NCBI GenBank assembly: GCA_002728915.1
Contig: PBWE01000029.1
Coordinates: 11,099-18,876, forward strand
Direction of reading: 5' to 3'
Source: Micrococcales bacterium
Lineage (GTDB): Bacteria > Actinomycetota > Actinomycetes > S36-B12
Length of the DNA stretch: 7,778 bases
The notes beneath the pieces were generated by a model. That model searched no databases and had not been told where the DNA came from. It worked only from the letters and a program-made list of their open reading frames with translations. Both the position numbers and the translations under genes were made by a program. Positions 1-6,120 of the stretch are shown piece after piece. The first letter of the stretch is position 1, and each line of letters begins with the position of its first letter.

Positions 1-440
1 TGAACCGCGATGATGCCGTGCGTCAACTGCTGATCATCGATCGTGATCGATTCAGAAGCCGCGTCCTCGAAGATCCCCACGATGGTCGCCGCGTTCGCAG
101 CGTTCGGGACGATGTAGACGCCATCGTCGCCCCACTTGTAGACGATCAAGTCGTCGACAACACCTCCGGCGTCGTTACACACCATCGAGTACTGCGCCTG
201 ACCGGCGCCGATGCGATCGAGATCATTGGCCACGATGGAATTCACGAAGTCCGCGGCCCCGGTGCCGAAGATCGCCACCTTGCCCATATGGGAGACGTCG
301 AATATCCCAACCGCCTCGCGCACACTCGCGTGCTCGGCGACCGTTCCGTTGTATTCGATGGGCATATCCCAGCCACCGAAATCGGCCATCTTCGCGCCGG
401 CATTGAGGTGTCGGCCATGCAAGGGAGTGCGAGAGAGCAT
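1..440 (-). CDS. gcvT: Aminomethyltransferase, glycine cleavage system T-protein (N-terminal part, cut by window edge)
   Basis: The T-protein takes the aminomethyl group from the lipoylated H-protein and transfers the one-carbon unit to tetrahydrofolate, releasing ammonia; it acts in the cytoplasm with the P-, H- and L-proteins. Reading the minus strand gives 146 codons before the window ends, beginning MLSRTPLHGRHLNAGAKMAD and continuing with the family signatures FGGWDMPIEY (21-30), DVSHMGK (48-54) and NDAGGVVDDLIVY (89-101), whose DDLIV aspartates are the catalytic/folate-contact region in known T-proteins. A full T-protein is about 365-380 residues, so roughly 60% is missing off the left edge; this is an edge effect and not a pseudogene. 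The start is uncertain. ATG at 440 has GAGGA 13 nt upstream, which is too far for a good ribosome site. An in-frame GTG at 464 would add eight residues, and the frame is closed by a stop further upstream. The gene is divergent from pepA. Confidence 0.95.
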   Translation of the reverse strand, partial: MLSRTPLHGRHLNAGAKMADFGGWDMPIEYNGTVAEHASVREAVGIFDVSHMGKVAIFGTGAADFVNSIVANDLDRIGAGQAQYSMVCNDAGGVVDDLIVYKWGDDGVYIVPNAANAATIVGIFEDAASESITIDDQQLTHGIIAV

Positions 441-477
441 CGTCCGACGGTAGTCCTCGGCCACCGACGAGCGCCGC

Positions 478-483
478 AGATTA
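478..483 (-). promoter_or_regulatory. Candidate -10 box of gcvT (TAATCT)
   Basis: On the minus strand the hexamer TAATCT fits the actinobacterial sigma-A -10 pattern TAnnnT. It would place the transcript start near 471, giving a leader of about 30 nt before ATG 440, or only a few nt before the alternative GTG at 464. No convincing -35 box is seen, which is common in this group. It overlaps the candidate pepA -10 box by two bases. This is inferred from pattern and position only. Confidence 0.4.
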
Positions 484-487
484 GGGT
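482..487 (+). promoter_or_regulatory. Candidate -10 box of pepA (TAGGGT), likely giving a leaderless mRNA
   Basis: TAGGGT fits the actinobacterial -10 pattern TAnnnT. Seven bases (TCTTCGC) separate it from the pepA ATG at 495, so transcription would begin at or next to the A of the start codon, which is the classic leaderless layout. The AGGG inside the same hexamer is the only Shine-Dalgarno-like sequence before pepA, so a short leader with a weak ribosome site is the alternative reading. No clear -35 box is seen. Confidence 0.45.
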
Positions 488-494
488 TCTTCGC

Positions 495-1982
495 ATGTCT
501 CTACTCAGCCTGGCCACCACCAAACCGACCACGACCTCTGCCGACTCCCTCCTCGTCACCATCACCCCCGGTCGCGGGAAGAAGGTGGTGGTTCACGGCG
601 CGGGCATCACCGCGAGCCAGGGCACAAGGATCGCCGAGGCCCTGCAGGCCGTGTCAGCCACGGGCAAGGCCGGCGAGATCACCCGCGTGCCATCGCCCAC
701 CGCGATCAAGGCATCGACCATCGTCGCCGTCGGACTCGGCGATCGAGACGCGGACACCGACGGCGAACAGCTCCGCCGCGCGATCGGCTCGGCCGTTCGC
801 GGGTCAACGGGACAGCGCAAGATCGCGATCCTTCCTCCCGACACCGATGACTCCACGATCGCCGATATTGCGATGGCCGCCCGCCTCGGTGCCTATGCGT
901 TCACCGCGTTCAAGTCCAGCGACCCGGCGACCGCTCGTCCCGTGCGCACCGTTGCAATTCTCGTTCCGGCTCCTGCGGGCGCTGCCCGAGACATCATCGA
1001 CAGAGCTGAGACGGTCGGCGAGGCGGTGTGCTTCACCCGCGATCTCGTCAATACCCCGCCGAATGCCCTCGCGCCGGCGGACCTCGCCCAGGCGGCGAAA
1101 GACTCCGTGGCAGGTCTGCCGGTCACGCTGAAGGTCTGGGACGAGAAGGCCCTTGAGAAAGACAACTGCGGCGGGATCCTGGGAGTCGGCAAGGGCTCGT
1201 CGCGGCCGCCGCGCCTGGTGCGCATGACGTACGCGCCCCGCGGTGCCACATCGCACGTGGCCCTCGTCGGTAAAGGAATCACTTTCGACACCGGCGGCAT
1301 CTCCATCAAGCCGGCGGCCAACATGGACGAAATGAAAGCCGACATGTCCGGTGCAGCTGCCGTGATCGGCGCCATGCGTGCGATCGCCTCGCTCGGGCTC
1401 GGCGTGAAGGTCACCGGTTGGGTGCCGGCCGCGGAAAACATGCCCAGTGGCACCGCGCAACGCCCCGGTGACGTGCTCACGACCTACAGCGGGACCACCG
1501 TCGAGGTTCTCAACACCGACGCCGAGGGTCGACTTGTTCTCGCCGACGCCCTCGGAATGGCCGTCGAGGACACCCCCGATCTCATCGTGGACGTCGCAAC
1601 CTTGACCGGTGCGCAACGCATCGCGCTTGGCTCGCGAACCGCGGGAGTGATGGCCAACAACGATGACGCTCGCACCCAGGTGATCGATGCGGCGAGCGCA
1701 GCCGGTGAGGCTATGTGGCCGATGCCACTACCGGAGGATCTGCGTCCGTCGCTGGATTCTGCAACCGCGGACATTGCGAACATCGGCGACCGCCTCGGCG
1801 GCATGCTCTCGGCGGGCATCTTCTTGTCCGAGTTCATCCCCGCCGACCAACCCTGGGTCCATATCGACATCGCCGGACCAGCTTTCAACGAGAAGTCCGC
1901 CTACGGCTACACCCCCAAGGGCGGCACCGGCGCAGCCGTTCGAACCTTCGTCGAGCTCGTCGAGGACTTCACCCGGGACTGA
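495..1982 (+). CDS. pepA: Leucyl aminopeptidase (peptidase family M17, cytosol aminopeptidase)
   Basis: This is a cytoplasmic two-metal exopeptidase that removes N-terminal residues, often leucine, from peptides; the family forms hexamers. The protein has 495 residues, close to the usual 480-510. Residues about 1-150 form the variable N-terminal domain and the rest is the catalytic domain. The metal and catalytic residues line up with E. coli PepA at identical spacing: K260 and D265 in GKGITFDTGG, K272 in SIKP, D283 in KADMSG, and D342, E344 and R346 in NTDAEGRL. The active site is therefore complete. The frame stays open upstream to base 18, but that part lies antisense to gcvT and encodes nothing recognisable. 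ATG 495 gives the expected length and N-terminus (MSLLSLATTKPTTT). It is the first gene of the plus-strand run, and lpd follows after 64 bp. In some bacteria PepA also binds DNA; nothing here tests that. Confidence 0.96.
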   Translation: MSLLSLATTKPTTTSADSLLVTITPGRGKKVVVHGAGITASQGTRIAEALQAVSATGKAGEITRVPSPTAIKASTIVAVGLGDRDADTDGEQLRRAIGSAVRGSTGQRKIAILPPDTDDSTIADIAMAARLGAYAFTAFKSSDPATARPVRTVAILVPAPAGAARDIIDRAETVGEAVCFTRDLVNTPPNALAPADLAQAAKDSVAGLPVTLKVWDEKALEKDNCGGILGVGKGSSRPPRLVRMTYAPRGATSHVALVGKGITFDTGGISIKPAANMDEMKADMSGAAAVIGAMRAIASLGLGVKVTGWVPAAENMPSGTAQRPGDVLTTYSGTTVEVLNTDAEGRLVLADALGMAVEDTPDLIVDVATLTGAQRIALGSRTAGVMANNDDARTQVIDAASAAGEAMWPMPLPEDLRPSLDSATADIANIGDRLGGMLSAGIFLSEFIPADQPWVHIDIAGPAFNEKSAYGYTPKGGTGAAVRTFVELVEDFTRD

Positions 1983-1984
1983 TG

Positions 1985-2013
1985 TTCACCGCCGGGGGAC
2001 TCGGTGGAAGAAT
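1985..2013 (+). promoter_or_regulatory. Candidate internal promoter upstream of lpd
   Basis: In the 64-bp gap between pepA and lpd, TTCACC (1985-1990, four of six matches to TTGACA) is followed 17 bp later by AAGAAT (2008-2013, four of six matches to TATAAT). The 17-bp spacer is the optimal length. Transcription would begin near 2020, about 25-27 nt before the lpd start, leaving room for its ribosome site. Such a promoter would let E3 and E2 be expressed apart from pepA. This is a pattern match only. Confidence 0.3.
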
Positions 2014-2033
2014 GAGGCCACCGAAACCCGAAC

Positions 2034-2038
2034 AGGAG
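2034..2038 (+). promoter_or_regulatory. Ribosome binding site of lpd (AGGAG)
   Basis: AGGAG lies 8 nt before the GTG at 2047. It decides the start, because a second in-frame GTG at 2038 overlaps this site itself and so cannot use it. Confidence 0.75.
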
Positions 2039-2046
2039 TGAGACCT

Positions 2047-3417
2047 GTGCCCCAGGCAGACATCGTCATTCTCGGTGGAGGCAGCGGCGGATACGCCTGC
2101 GCTCTCCGAGCAGCAGAACTCGGCAAGTCCGTCATCCTCATCGACGCCGACAAACTCGGAGGCACGTGCCTGCACCGGGGGTGCATACCGACCAAGGCAC
2201 TCCTGCACGCAGCCGAGGTCGCCGACTCGGCACGTGAATCCGATGAGTTCGGCGTCAAGGCGACGTTCGAGGGCATCGACATGCCTCAAGTCAACAAGTA
2301 CCGCGACGGCGTCGTCGGTCGCCTCTACAAAGGACTACAAGGACTCATCAAGTCCCGAGGCGTCACCCTCGTCGAGGGCTACGGGAAGATGGTGGGGCCG
2401 ACGACAGTTGAGGTGAACGGCGAGCAGTACACCGGTGAGAACCTCGTGTTGGCGACCGGCTCCTACGCCAAGTCGCTACCCGGCCTCGAGATTGGCGGCC
2501 GGATCATGACCTCCGATCAAGCACTCACGCTGGACTACGTACCCGAGCGCGTCATCGTCCTCGGCGGCGGCGTGATCGGCGTGGAATTCGCCAGCGTGTG
2601 GAAGTCCTTCGGCTCCGACGTGACCATCGTCGAGGCGCTACCGCACCTCGTTCCCAACGAAGACGAAGCCTGCTCCAAAGCTCTCGAACGGGCATACAAG
2701 AAGCGAGGCATCAACCTCTCCCTCGGTGTCCGCTTCGCCGGGGCAACCCAGAACGAATCCGGGGTGCAGGTGTCGTTGGAAGACGGCACGACCATCGACG
2801 CCGACCTACTTCTTGTTGCCGTGGGTCGAGGCCCCAGCACCGATGGCATGGGCTACGACGAGCAGGGCGTGGCAATGGACCGGGGCTGGGTGCTGGTCGA
2901 TGAACGCCTACGCACGAATCTTCCGGGAGTCTTCGCCGTCGGCGACATCACCCCCGGCCTGCAACTCGCGCACCGCGGCTTCCAGCACGGCATCTTCGTC
3001 GCCGAGGAGATCGCCGGCGAGGCACCGATGCCTATCCCGGACATCAACATTCCGCGCGTCACCTACTGCGAGCCGGAAGTTGCCAGTGTCGGACTCACCG
3101 AGGTCGAAGCGATCGAAGCGCACGGCGCAGACAACATCACCACCTACGAGTACAACCTCGGTGGCAACGGCAAGAGCCAGATCCTCGCCACCGCGGGATT
3201 CATCAAGCTCGTCCAACTCACCGACGGTCCGGTGATCGGCATACACATGGTCGGATCACGTCTCGGCGAGCAGGTCGGCGAAGCGCAACTGATCGTCAAC
3301 TGGGAGGCGCACCCGACCGATGTCGCGTCGCTCATCCACGCGCACCCCACGCAAAACGAAGCCATGGGCGAGGCACACCTTGCTCTCGCAGGGAAGCCTC
3401 TGCACGCACACGCCTGA
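2047..3417 (+). CDS. lpd: Dihydrolipoamide dehydrogenase (E3 of 2-oxo acid dehydrogenase complexes; glycine cleavage L-protein)
   Basis: This FAD enzyme re-oxidises dihydrolipoyl groups on E2 and on the glycine cleavage H-protein, passing electrons to NAD+. It has 456 residues, typical for the family, and starts with GTG. The FAD-binding glycine motif GGGSGGYA is at residues 10-17. The redox disulfide is C41 and C46 in GGTCLHRGCIPTK. The NAD-binding motif VIVLGGGVIGVEFA lies mid-protein, AVGDITPG is the second FAD contact region, and the C-terminal HPTQNE carries the catalytic His433-Glu438 pair with the five-residue spacing of known E3s. All key residues are present. It sits 64 bp after pepA and 30 bp before its partner E2, so co-expression is likely. 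The frame is open further upstream across the end of pepA, but that part is an out-of-frame shadow. Mercuric and glutathione reductases share the fold, but the HPTxxE motif and the E2 neighbour argue for E3. Confidence 0.97.
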   Translation: MPQADIVILGGGSGGYACALRAAELGKSVILIDADKLGGTCLHRGCIPTKALLHAAEVADSARESDEFGVKATFEGIDMPQVNKYRDGVVGRLYKGLQGLIKSRGVTLVEGYGKMVGPTTVEVNGEQYTGENLVLATGSYAKSLPGLEIGGRIMTSDQALTLDYVPERVIVLGGGVIGVEFASVWKSFGSDVTIVEALPHLVPNEDEACSKALERAYKKRGINLSLGVRFAGATQNESGVQVSLEDGTTIDADLLLVAVGRGPSTDGMGYDEQGVAMDRGWVLVDERLRTNLPGVFAVGDITPGLQLAHRGFQHGIFVAEEIAGEAPMPIPDINIPRVTYCEPEVASVGLTEVEAIEAHGADNITTYEYNLGGNGKSQILATAGFIKLVQLTDGPVIGIHMVGSRLGEQVGEAQLIVNWEAHPTDVASLIHAHPTQNEAMGEAHLALAGKPLHAHA

Positions 3418-3436
3418 TCGCACTTCACGCACCCAC

Positions 3437-3442
3437 AAGGAG
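3437..3442 (+). promoter_or_regulatory. Ribosome binding site of sucB (AAGGAG)
   Basis: AAGGAG lies 5 nt before ATG 3448 and is the strongest Shine-Dalgarno sequence in the window, fitting a highly expressed complex subunit. Confidence 0.8.
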
Positions 3443-3447
3443 CTCAC

Positions 3448-4122
3448 ATGCCGGTCACCGTGACCATGCCGCAACTCGGCGAAAGCGTCACCGAAGGAAC
3501 AATCACCCGGTGGTTAAAGGCAGTCGGTGACACCGTCGCCGCAGACGAACCGCTCCTCGAGGTCTCCACGGACAAGGTGGATACGGAGATTCCCGCACCC
3601 GCATCCGGCGTGCTGCTCAGCATCGATGCCGCCGAAGACGACACCGTCGACGTGGGCGGAGTACTGGCCGTCATCGGCGAATCCGACGACGCTGCCCCCG
3701 CGCCCTCGAGTGCACCGGCCGAGCCGAGCGAACCGGCCGAGCCGGCCACACCTGAGCCCGTTGCCGCGGATACACCCGAAAAGCCCGCCGCACCGGCAGA
3801 AACTGCACCGGCAGAAGCTGCACCATCCGAGCCGGCCACGCCTGAGCCCGCGGGGGCTGAGCCAGCTACGTCAGAGCCGGTATCCGGTGGCTCAGAAGTC
3901 TCTGTCGTCCTTCCCGCACTCGGAGAGAGCGTGACCGAGGGTGTCATCACCCGCTGGTTGAAGTCCGTCGGCGACGCGGTCGAGGCGGACGAGCCGCTCG
4001 TGGAGATTTCCACCGACAAGGTCGATACCGAGATTCCCGCTCCTGTGTCGGGAACACTCGCGGCGATTGCTGCCGACACCGACGCCACCGTAGAGGTGGG
4101 TGCGGAGATCGCTCGAATCTCC
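3448..4122 (+). repeat. Tandem pair of lipoyl domains within sucB (148-residue period)
   Basis: Residues 8-59 and 156-207 of the E2 align without gaps and are identical at 41 of 52 positions by my count, including the unbroken stretch [12 protein letters not shown] around each lipoyl-lysine. At DNA level many third-codon positions differ, so this is an old domain duplication held by selection and not a recent copy or an assembly artefact. The two domains are joined by a Pro/Ala/Glu-rich linker. Confidence 0.85.
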
Positions 4123-5235
4123 ACCGGAGCCAGCGCACCCGCACCAGCGGCACCCGCACCGGCCGCCCCTGCACCGGCCACCCCGGAAGCGAGTGCCGCC
4201 GAGGCTGGTACTCCGGACGCCGATTCCTCCGACTCGAACGCCGGTGCGTACGTCACGCCCCTGGTCCGTCGGCTTGCCGCCCAACACGACATCGATCTCT
4301 CGACCGTTACCGGTAGCGGCGTTGGCGGTCGCATTCGCAAAGCCGATGTTCTCGCTGCCGTGGAGGCACGCGGTGGCACCACAGCGCAATCGGCACAACC
4401 CTCACTACAACAGCCAGCAGCATCGGCGTCCGCTCCGGTTCCGGTAGGGAGCAGCGCACCTCCGGCCGCACAGACAGCACCGGCATCACCGCCGACGACC
4501 GCCGAACCATCCGCGCTGCGCGGGCGCACCGAGAATCTCAGCAGGCTGCGCCGAGTCATCGCCGAACGCATGGTCGAGTCGCTGCAGACGTCCGCCCAAC
4601 TGACGACCGTGGTTGAGGTGGATGTCACCCGCATCGCTGCCCTCCGCGGTCGGATCAAGGCCGACTTTGAGTCACGCGAGGGTGTCAAATTGTCGTTCCT
4701 TCCGTTCTTTTGCAAAGCCGCCGTCGAAGCGCTGAAGGTGTACCCGCAAATCAACAGCTTCATCGACATGGACGCCGGCACCATCACCTACCACGACTCA
4801 GAGAACCTCGGCATCGCCGTAGACACCGACCGCGGGCTCCTCGTTCCCGTCATCCGCGACGCGGGTGATTTGAACATCGCCGGCATCGCACGGCGGATCG
4901 CCGACCTCGCCGAACGCACCCGCACCAACAAGGTCGGACCCGACGAACTCTCCGGCGGCACGTTCACCGTCACGAACACCGGAAGCCGTGGCGCGCTGTT
5001 CGACACTCCCATCATCAACATGCCGCAGGTCGCGATCCTGGGGATCGGCTCGGTCGTCAAGCGGCCGGTCGTCATCAGCGAAGGTGGGCAAGACGTCATC
5101 GCGATTCGATCGATGGTCTACCTGTCGCTGTCCTACGACCACCGGATCGTCGACGGCGCCGACGCCGCTCGATTCCTCAGCACCGTCAAGTCTCGCCTGG
5201 AGGAAGGCGCGTTCGACGCCGAACTAGGTGCGTAG
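3448..5235 (+). CDS. sucB: Dihydrolipoamide acyltransferase E2, two lipoyl domains (actinobacterial SucB/DlaT type)
   Basis: This is the core subunit of a 2-oxo acid dehydrogenase complex: its lipoyl arms collect the acyl group from E1, transfer it to CoA and hand electrons to E3. The 595 residues show lipoyl domain 1 (about 3-78, lipoyl-lysine K43 in [10 protein letters not shown]), an acidic Pro/Ala/Glu linker (79-148), lipoyl domain 2 (149-225, K191 in the same motif), a Pro/Ala linker (about 228-265), the E1/E3-binding domain (267-306, [19 protein letters not shown]), a third linker, and the catalytic domain (362-595) ending with the active-site motif DHRIVDG (His565, Asp569). Actinobacterial proteins of this type are annotated as 2-oxoglutarate E2, but M. 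tuberculosis DlaT acts in pyruvate dehydrogenase (and in a peroxidase system), and the 2-oxoglutarate enzyme there carries its own E2-like domain. The real substrate is therefore more likely pyruvate, or shared. The stop is 9 bp before the next gene. Confidence 0.95.
   Translation: MPVTVTMPQLGESVTEGTITRWLKAVGDTVAADEPLLEVSTDKVDTEIPAPASGVLLSIDAAEDDTVDVGGVLAVIGESDDAAPAPSSAPAEPSEPAEPATPEPVAADTPEKPAAPAETAPAEAAPSEPATPEPAGAEPATSEPVSGGSEVSVVLPALGESVTEGVITRWLKSVGDAVEADEPLVEISTDKVDTEIPAPVSGTLAAIAADTDATVEVGAEIARISTGASAPAPAAPAPAAPAPATPEASAAEAGTPDADSSDSNAGAYVTPLVRRLAAQHDIDLSTVTGSGVGGRIRKADVLAAVEARGGTTAQSAQPSLQQPAASASAPVPVGSSAPPAAQTAPASPPTTAEPSALRGRTENLSRLRRVIAERMVESLQTSAQLTTVVEVDVTRIAALRGRIKADFESREGVKLSFLPFFCKAAVEALKVYPQINSFIDMDAGTITYHDSENLGIAVDTDRGLLVPVIRDAGDLNIAGIARRIADLAERTRTNKVGPDELSGGTFTVTNTGSRGALFDTPIINMPQVAILGIGSVVKRPVVISEGGQDVIAIRSMVYLSLSYDHRIVDGADAARFLSTVKSRLEEGAFDAELGA
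3739..3850 (+). repeat. Short direct repeats encoding the Pro/Ala/Glu linker of E2
   Basis: A 22-base unit encoding EPATPEP occurs at 3739-3760 and again at 3829-3850, a 90-base period, with one mismatch. Between them the 12-mer GCACCGGCAGAA occurs at 3790-3801 and 3805-3816, a 15-base period. These in-frame repeats suggest that the flexible linker grew by slippage or unequal exchange. Such stretches are often length-variable between strains. Confidence 0.7.
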
Positions 5236-5244
5236 CGCTCCGTA

Positions 5245-6060
5245 ATGTTCATCACCGGCATCTGGTTCGTCGGGTCGATGGTGGGCATCATCCTCGTCGC
5301 ACGCTTCGCTCTCTACATTCCCGCGCGGAAGTTGGCGCACGCCGGTGGGCTCTCGCAATCAGCAACCGGCCAACTGCTGGGTTACCTCACCAGCGCACCC
5401 GAACTCGTCGCCACGGTCTTCGTCGCTTCCACCGGACTGTTCACCGTGGTCAGCACGAACATCCTCGGCAGCAACATCATCAACACACTGCTCGCCACGG
5501 TCGCCGCGGTGCTGTTCGGTCAATTGCGTCGGATCACCGGCTCACGATTCCGGTTCGAGCAGGCGGTGGTCGCCGGCAGCATCGTCGTTCCGGTGCTGCT
5601 GCTCGTCACCGGCCAGGACAGCGCCCTGTGGAGCGGCATTGCCCTCGGCGCCGGGTACATCGCCTACATGCGCGTCATGCGCTCACGGCAGGAAACGTCC
5701 GGGCCGTCGCAATCCGAGAGCGCACAGAAACCGTGGAGCGGACGCCGTTCGCACATCGTGGTGCAGGTTCTCATCGTGATCGCCGGGCTCGTCGGTCTGT
5801 ATTTCCTCGGCGACGTCCTCGGTGATTCAGTGTACGAACTCGGCGTTGCCTTCGCCGTTCCCGCCGTCATCCTCGGTGCTCTGACGGCTGTCGCAACGAG
5901 CCTGCCCGAACTCACGACGTTCTTCTCCTCCTTCGCCGCGCACCGCAAAGCCGGAACCGACGGGAACTCCGAAGTGGTGCACAACCTGATGGCGAGCAAC
6001 GTCGTCAATCTCCTCGTCGTCCAGGCGGTGGGCGTCGTGGCCTACACCGTTTTCGCTTAG
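5245..6060 (+). CDS. CaCA superfamily (sodium/calcium exchanger-like) membrane protein, short form
   Basis: The protein is a predicted inner-membrane cation exchanger-like transporter of 271 residues with about eight to ten hydrophobic segments in two halves, split by a hydrophilic loop at about 145-170. Each half carries an alpha-repeat-like motif of the CaCA family: LTSAPELVATV followed by NILGSNIINTLLA (residues 48-84, Glu53, Asn77), and ATSLPELTTFF followed by NLMASNVVNLLV (217-258, Glu222, Asn252). The two glutamates that bind cation in known exchangers are present, but the usual glycine of GTSxPE is absent in both halves, and the length is below the usual 300-370 of YrbG-type proteins. 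The ion is unknown. ATG 5245 is 9 bp after the sucB stop. The nearest purine-rich site (AGGTG, 5226-5230) is 14 nt away, so translation probably depends on ribosomes finishing sucB. Start and family are well supported; function is only inferred. Confidence 0.8.
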   Translation: MFITGIWFVGSMVGIILVARFALYIPARKLAHAGGLSQSATGQLLGYLTSAPELVATVFVASTGLFTVVSTNILGSNIINTLLATVAAVLFGQLRRITGSRFRFEQAVVAGSIVVPVLLLVTGQDSALWSGIALGAGYIAYMRVMRSRQETSGPSQSESAQKPWSGRRSHIVVQVLIVIAGLVGLYFLGDVLGDSVYELGVAFAVPAVILGALTAVATSLPELTTFFSSFAAHRKAGTDGNSEVVHNLMASNVVNLLVVQAVGVVAYTVFA

Positions 6061-6105
6061 CCCGAACAAGCCGCACGTCGACAAGCCCACGGGGCCGTTA
6101 TGCGC

Positions 6106-6120
6106 CATGCTTAGGGCATG
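6106..6120 (+). promoter_or_regulatory. Possible start region of the SDR gene: -10-like CATGCT and a small inverted repeat over the start codon
   Basis: CATGCT (6106-6111) keeps the conserved A at position 2 and T at position 6 of a -10 box and ends 6 nt before ATG 6118, so a leaderless transcript is possible. The only Shine-Dalgarno-like sequence, AGGG (6113-6116), is one base from the ATG and too close to work well. CATGC (6106-6110) and GCATG (6116-6120) form a 5-bp inverted repeat around TTAGG that includes the start codon. The rest of the 57-bp gap shows no clear terminator. Evidence is weak. Confidence 0.2.

Noticed and set aside
18..494. In-frame upstream extension of the pepA reading frame (159 codons)
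   Set aside because: It is antisense to gcvT, whose minus-strand translation shows clear T-protein motifs. The extension has no recognisable domain, and ATG 495 gives a normal-length PepA.
804..1616. 270-residue minus-strand open frame opposite pepA
   Set aside because: It is Gly/Arg/His-rich with no motif, and lies fully within pepA, whose catalytic residues are intact on the plus strand.
1687..2046. Upstream extension of the lpd frame over the end of pepA (120 codons)
   Set aside because: It is an out-of-frame shadow of pepA, Arg/Ser/Pro-rich. The AGGAG site and the standard E3 N-terminus place the start at GTG 2047.
3444..4787. 447-residue open frame on the minus strand opposite sucB
   Set aside because: It is low-complexity Ala/Gly/Ser/Val/Thr sequence mirroring the Pro/Ala/Glu linkers and GC-rich codon bias of sucB. 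It has no domain, and the sense strand encodes a complete E2.
6061..6117. Possible terminator between the exchanger and SDR genes
   Set aside because: There is no stable GC-rich hairpin and no T-run; only a 5-bp inverted repeat at the SDR start codon is present.
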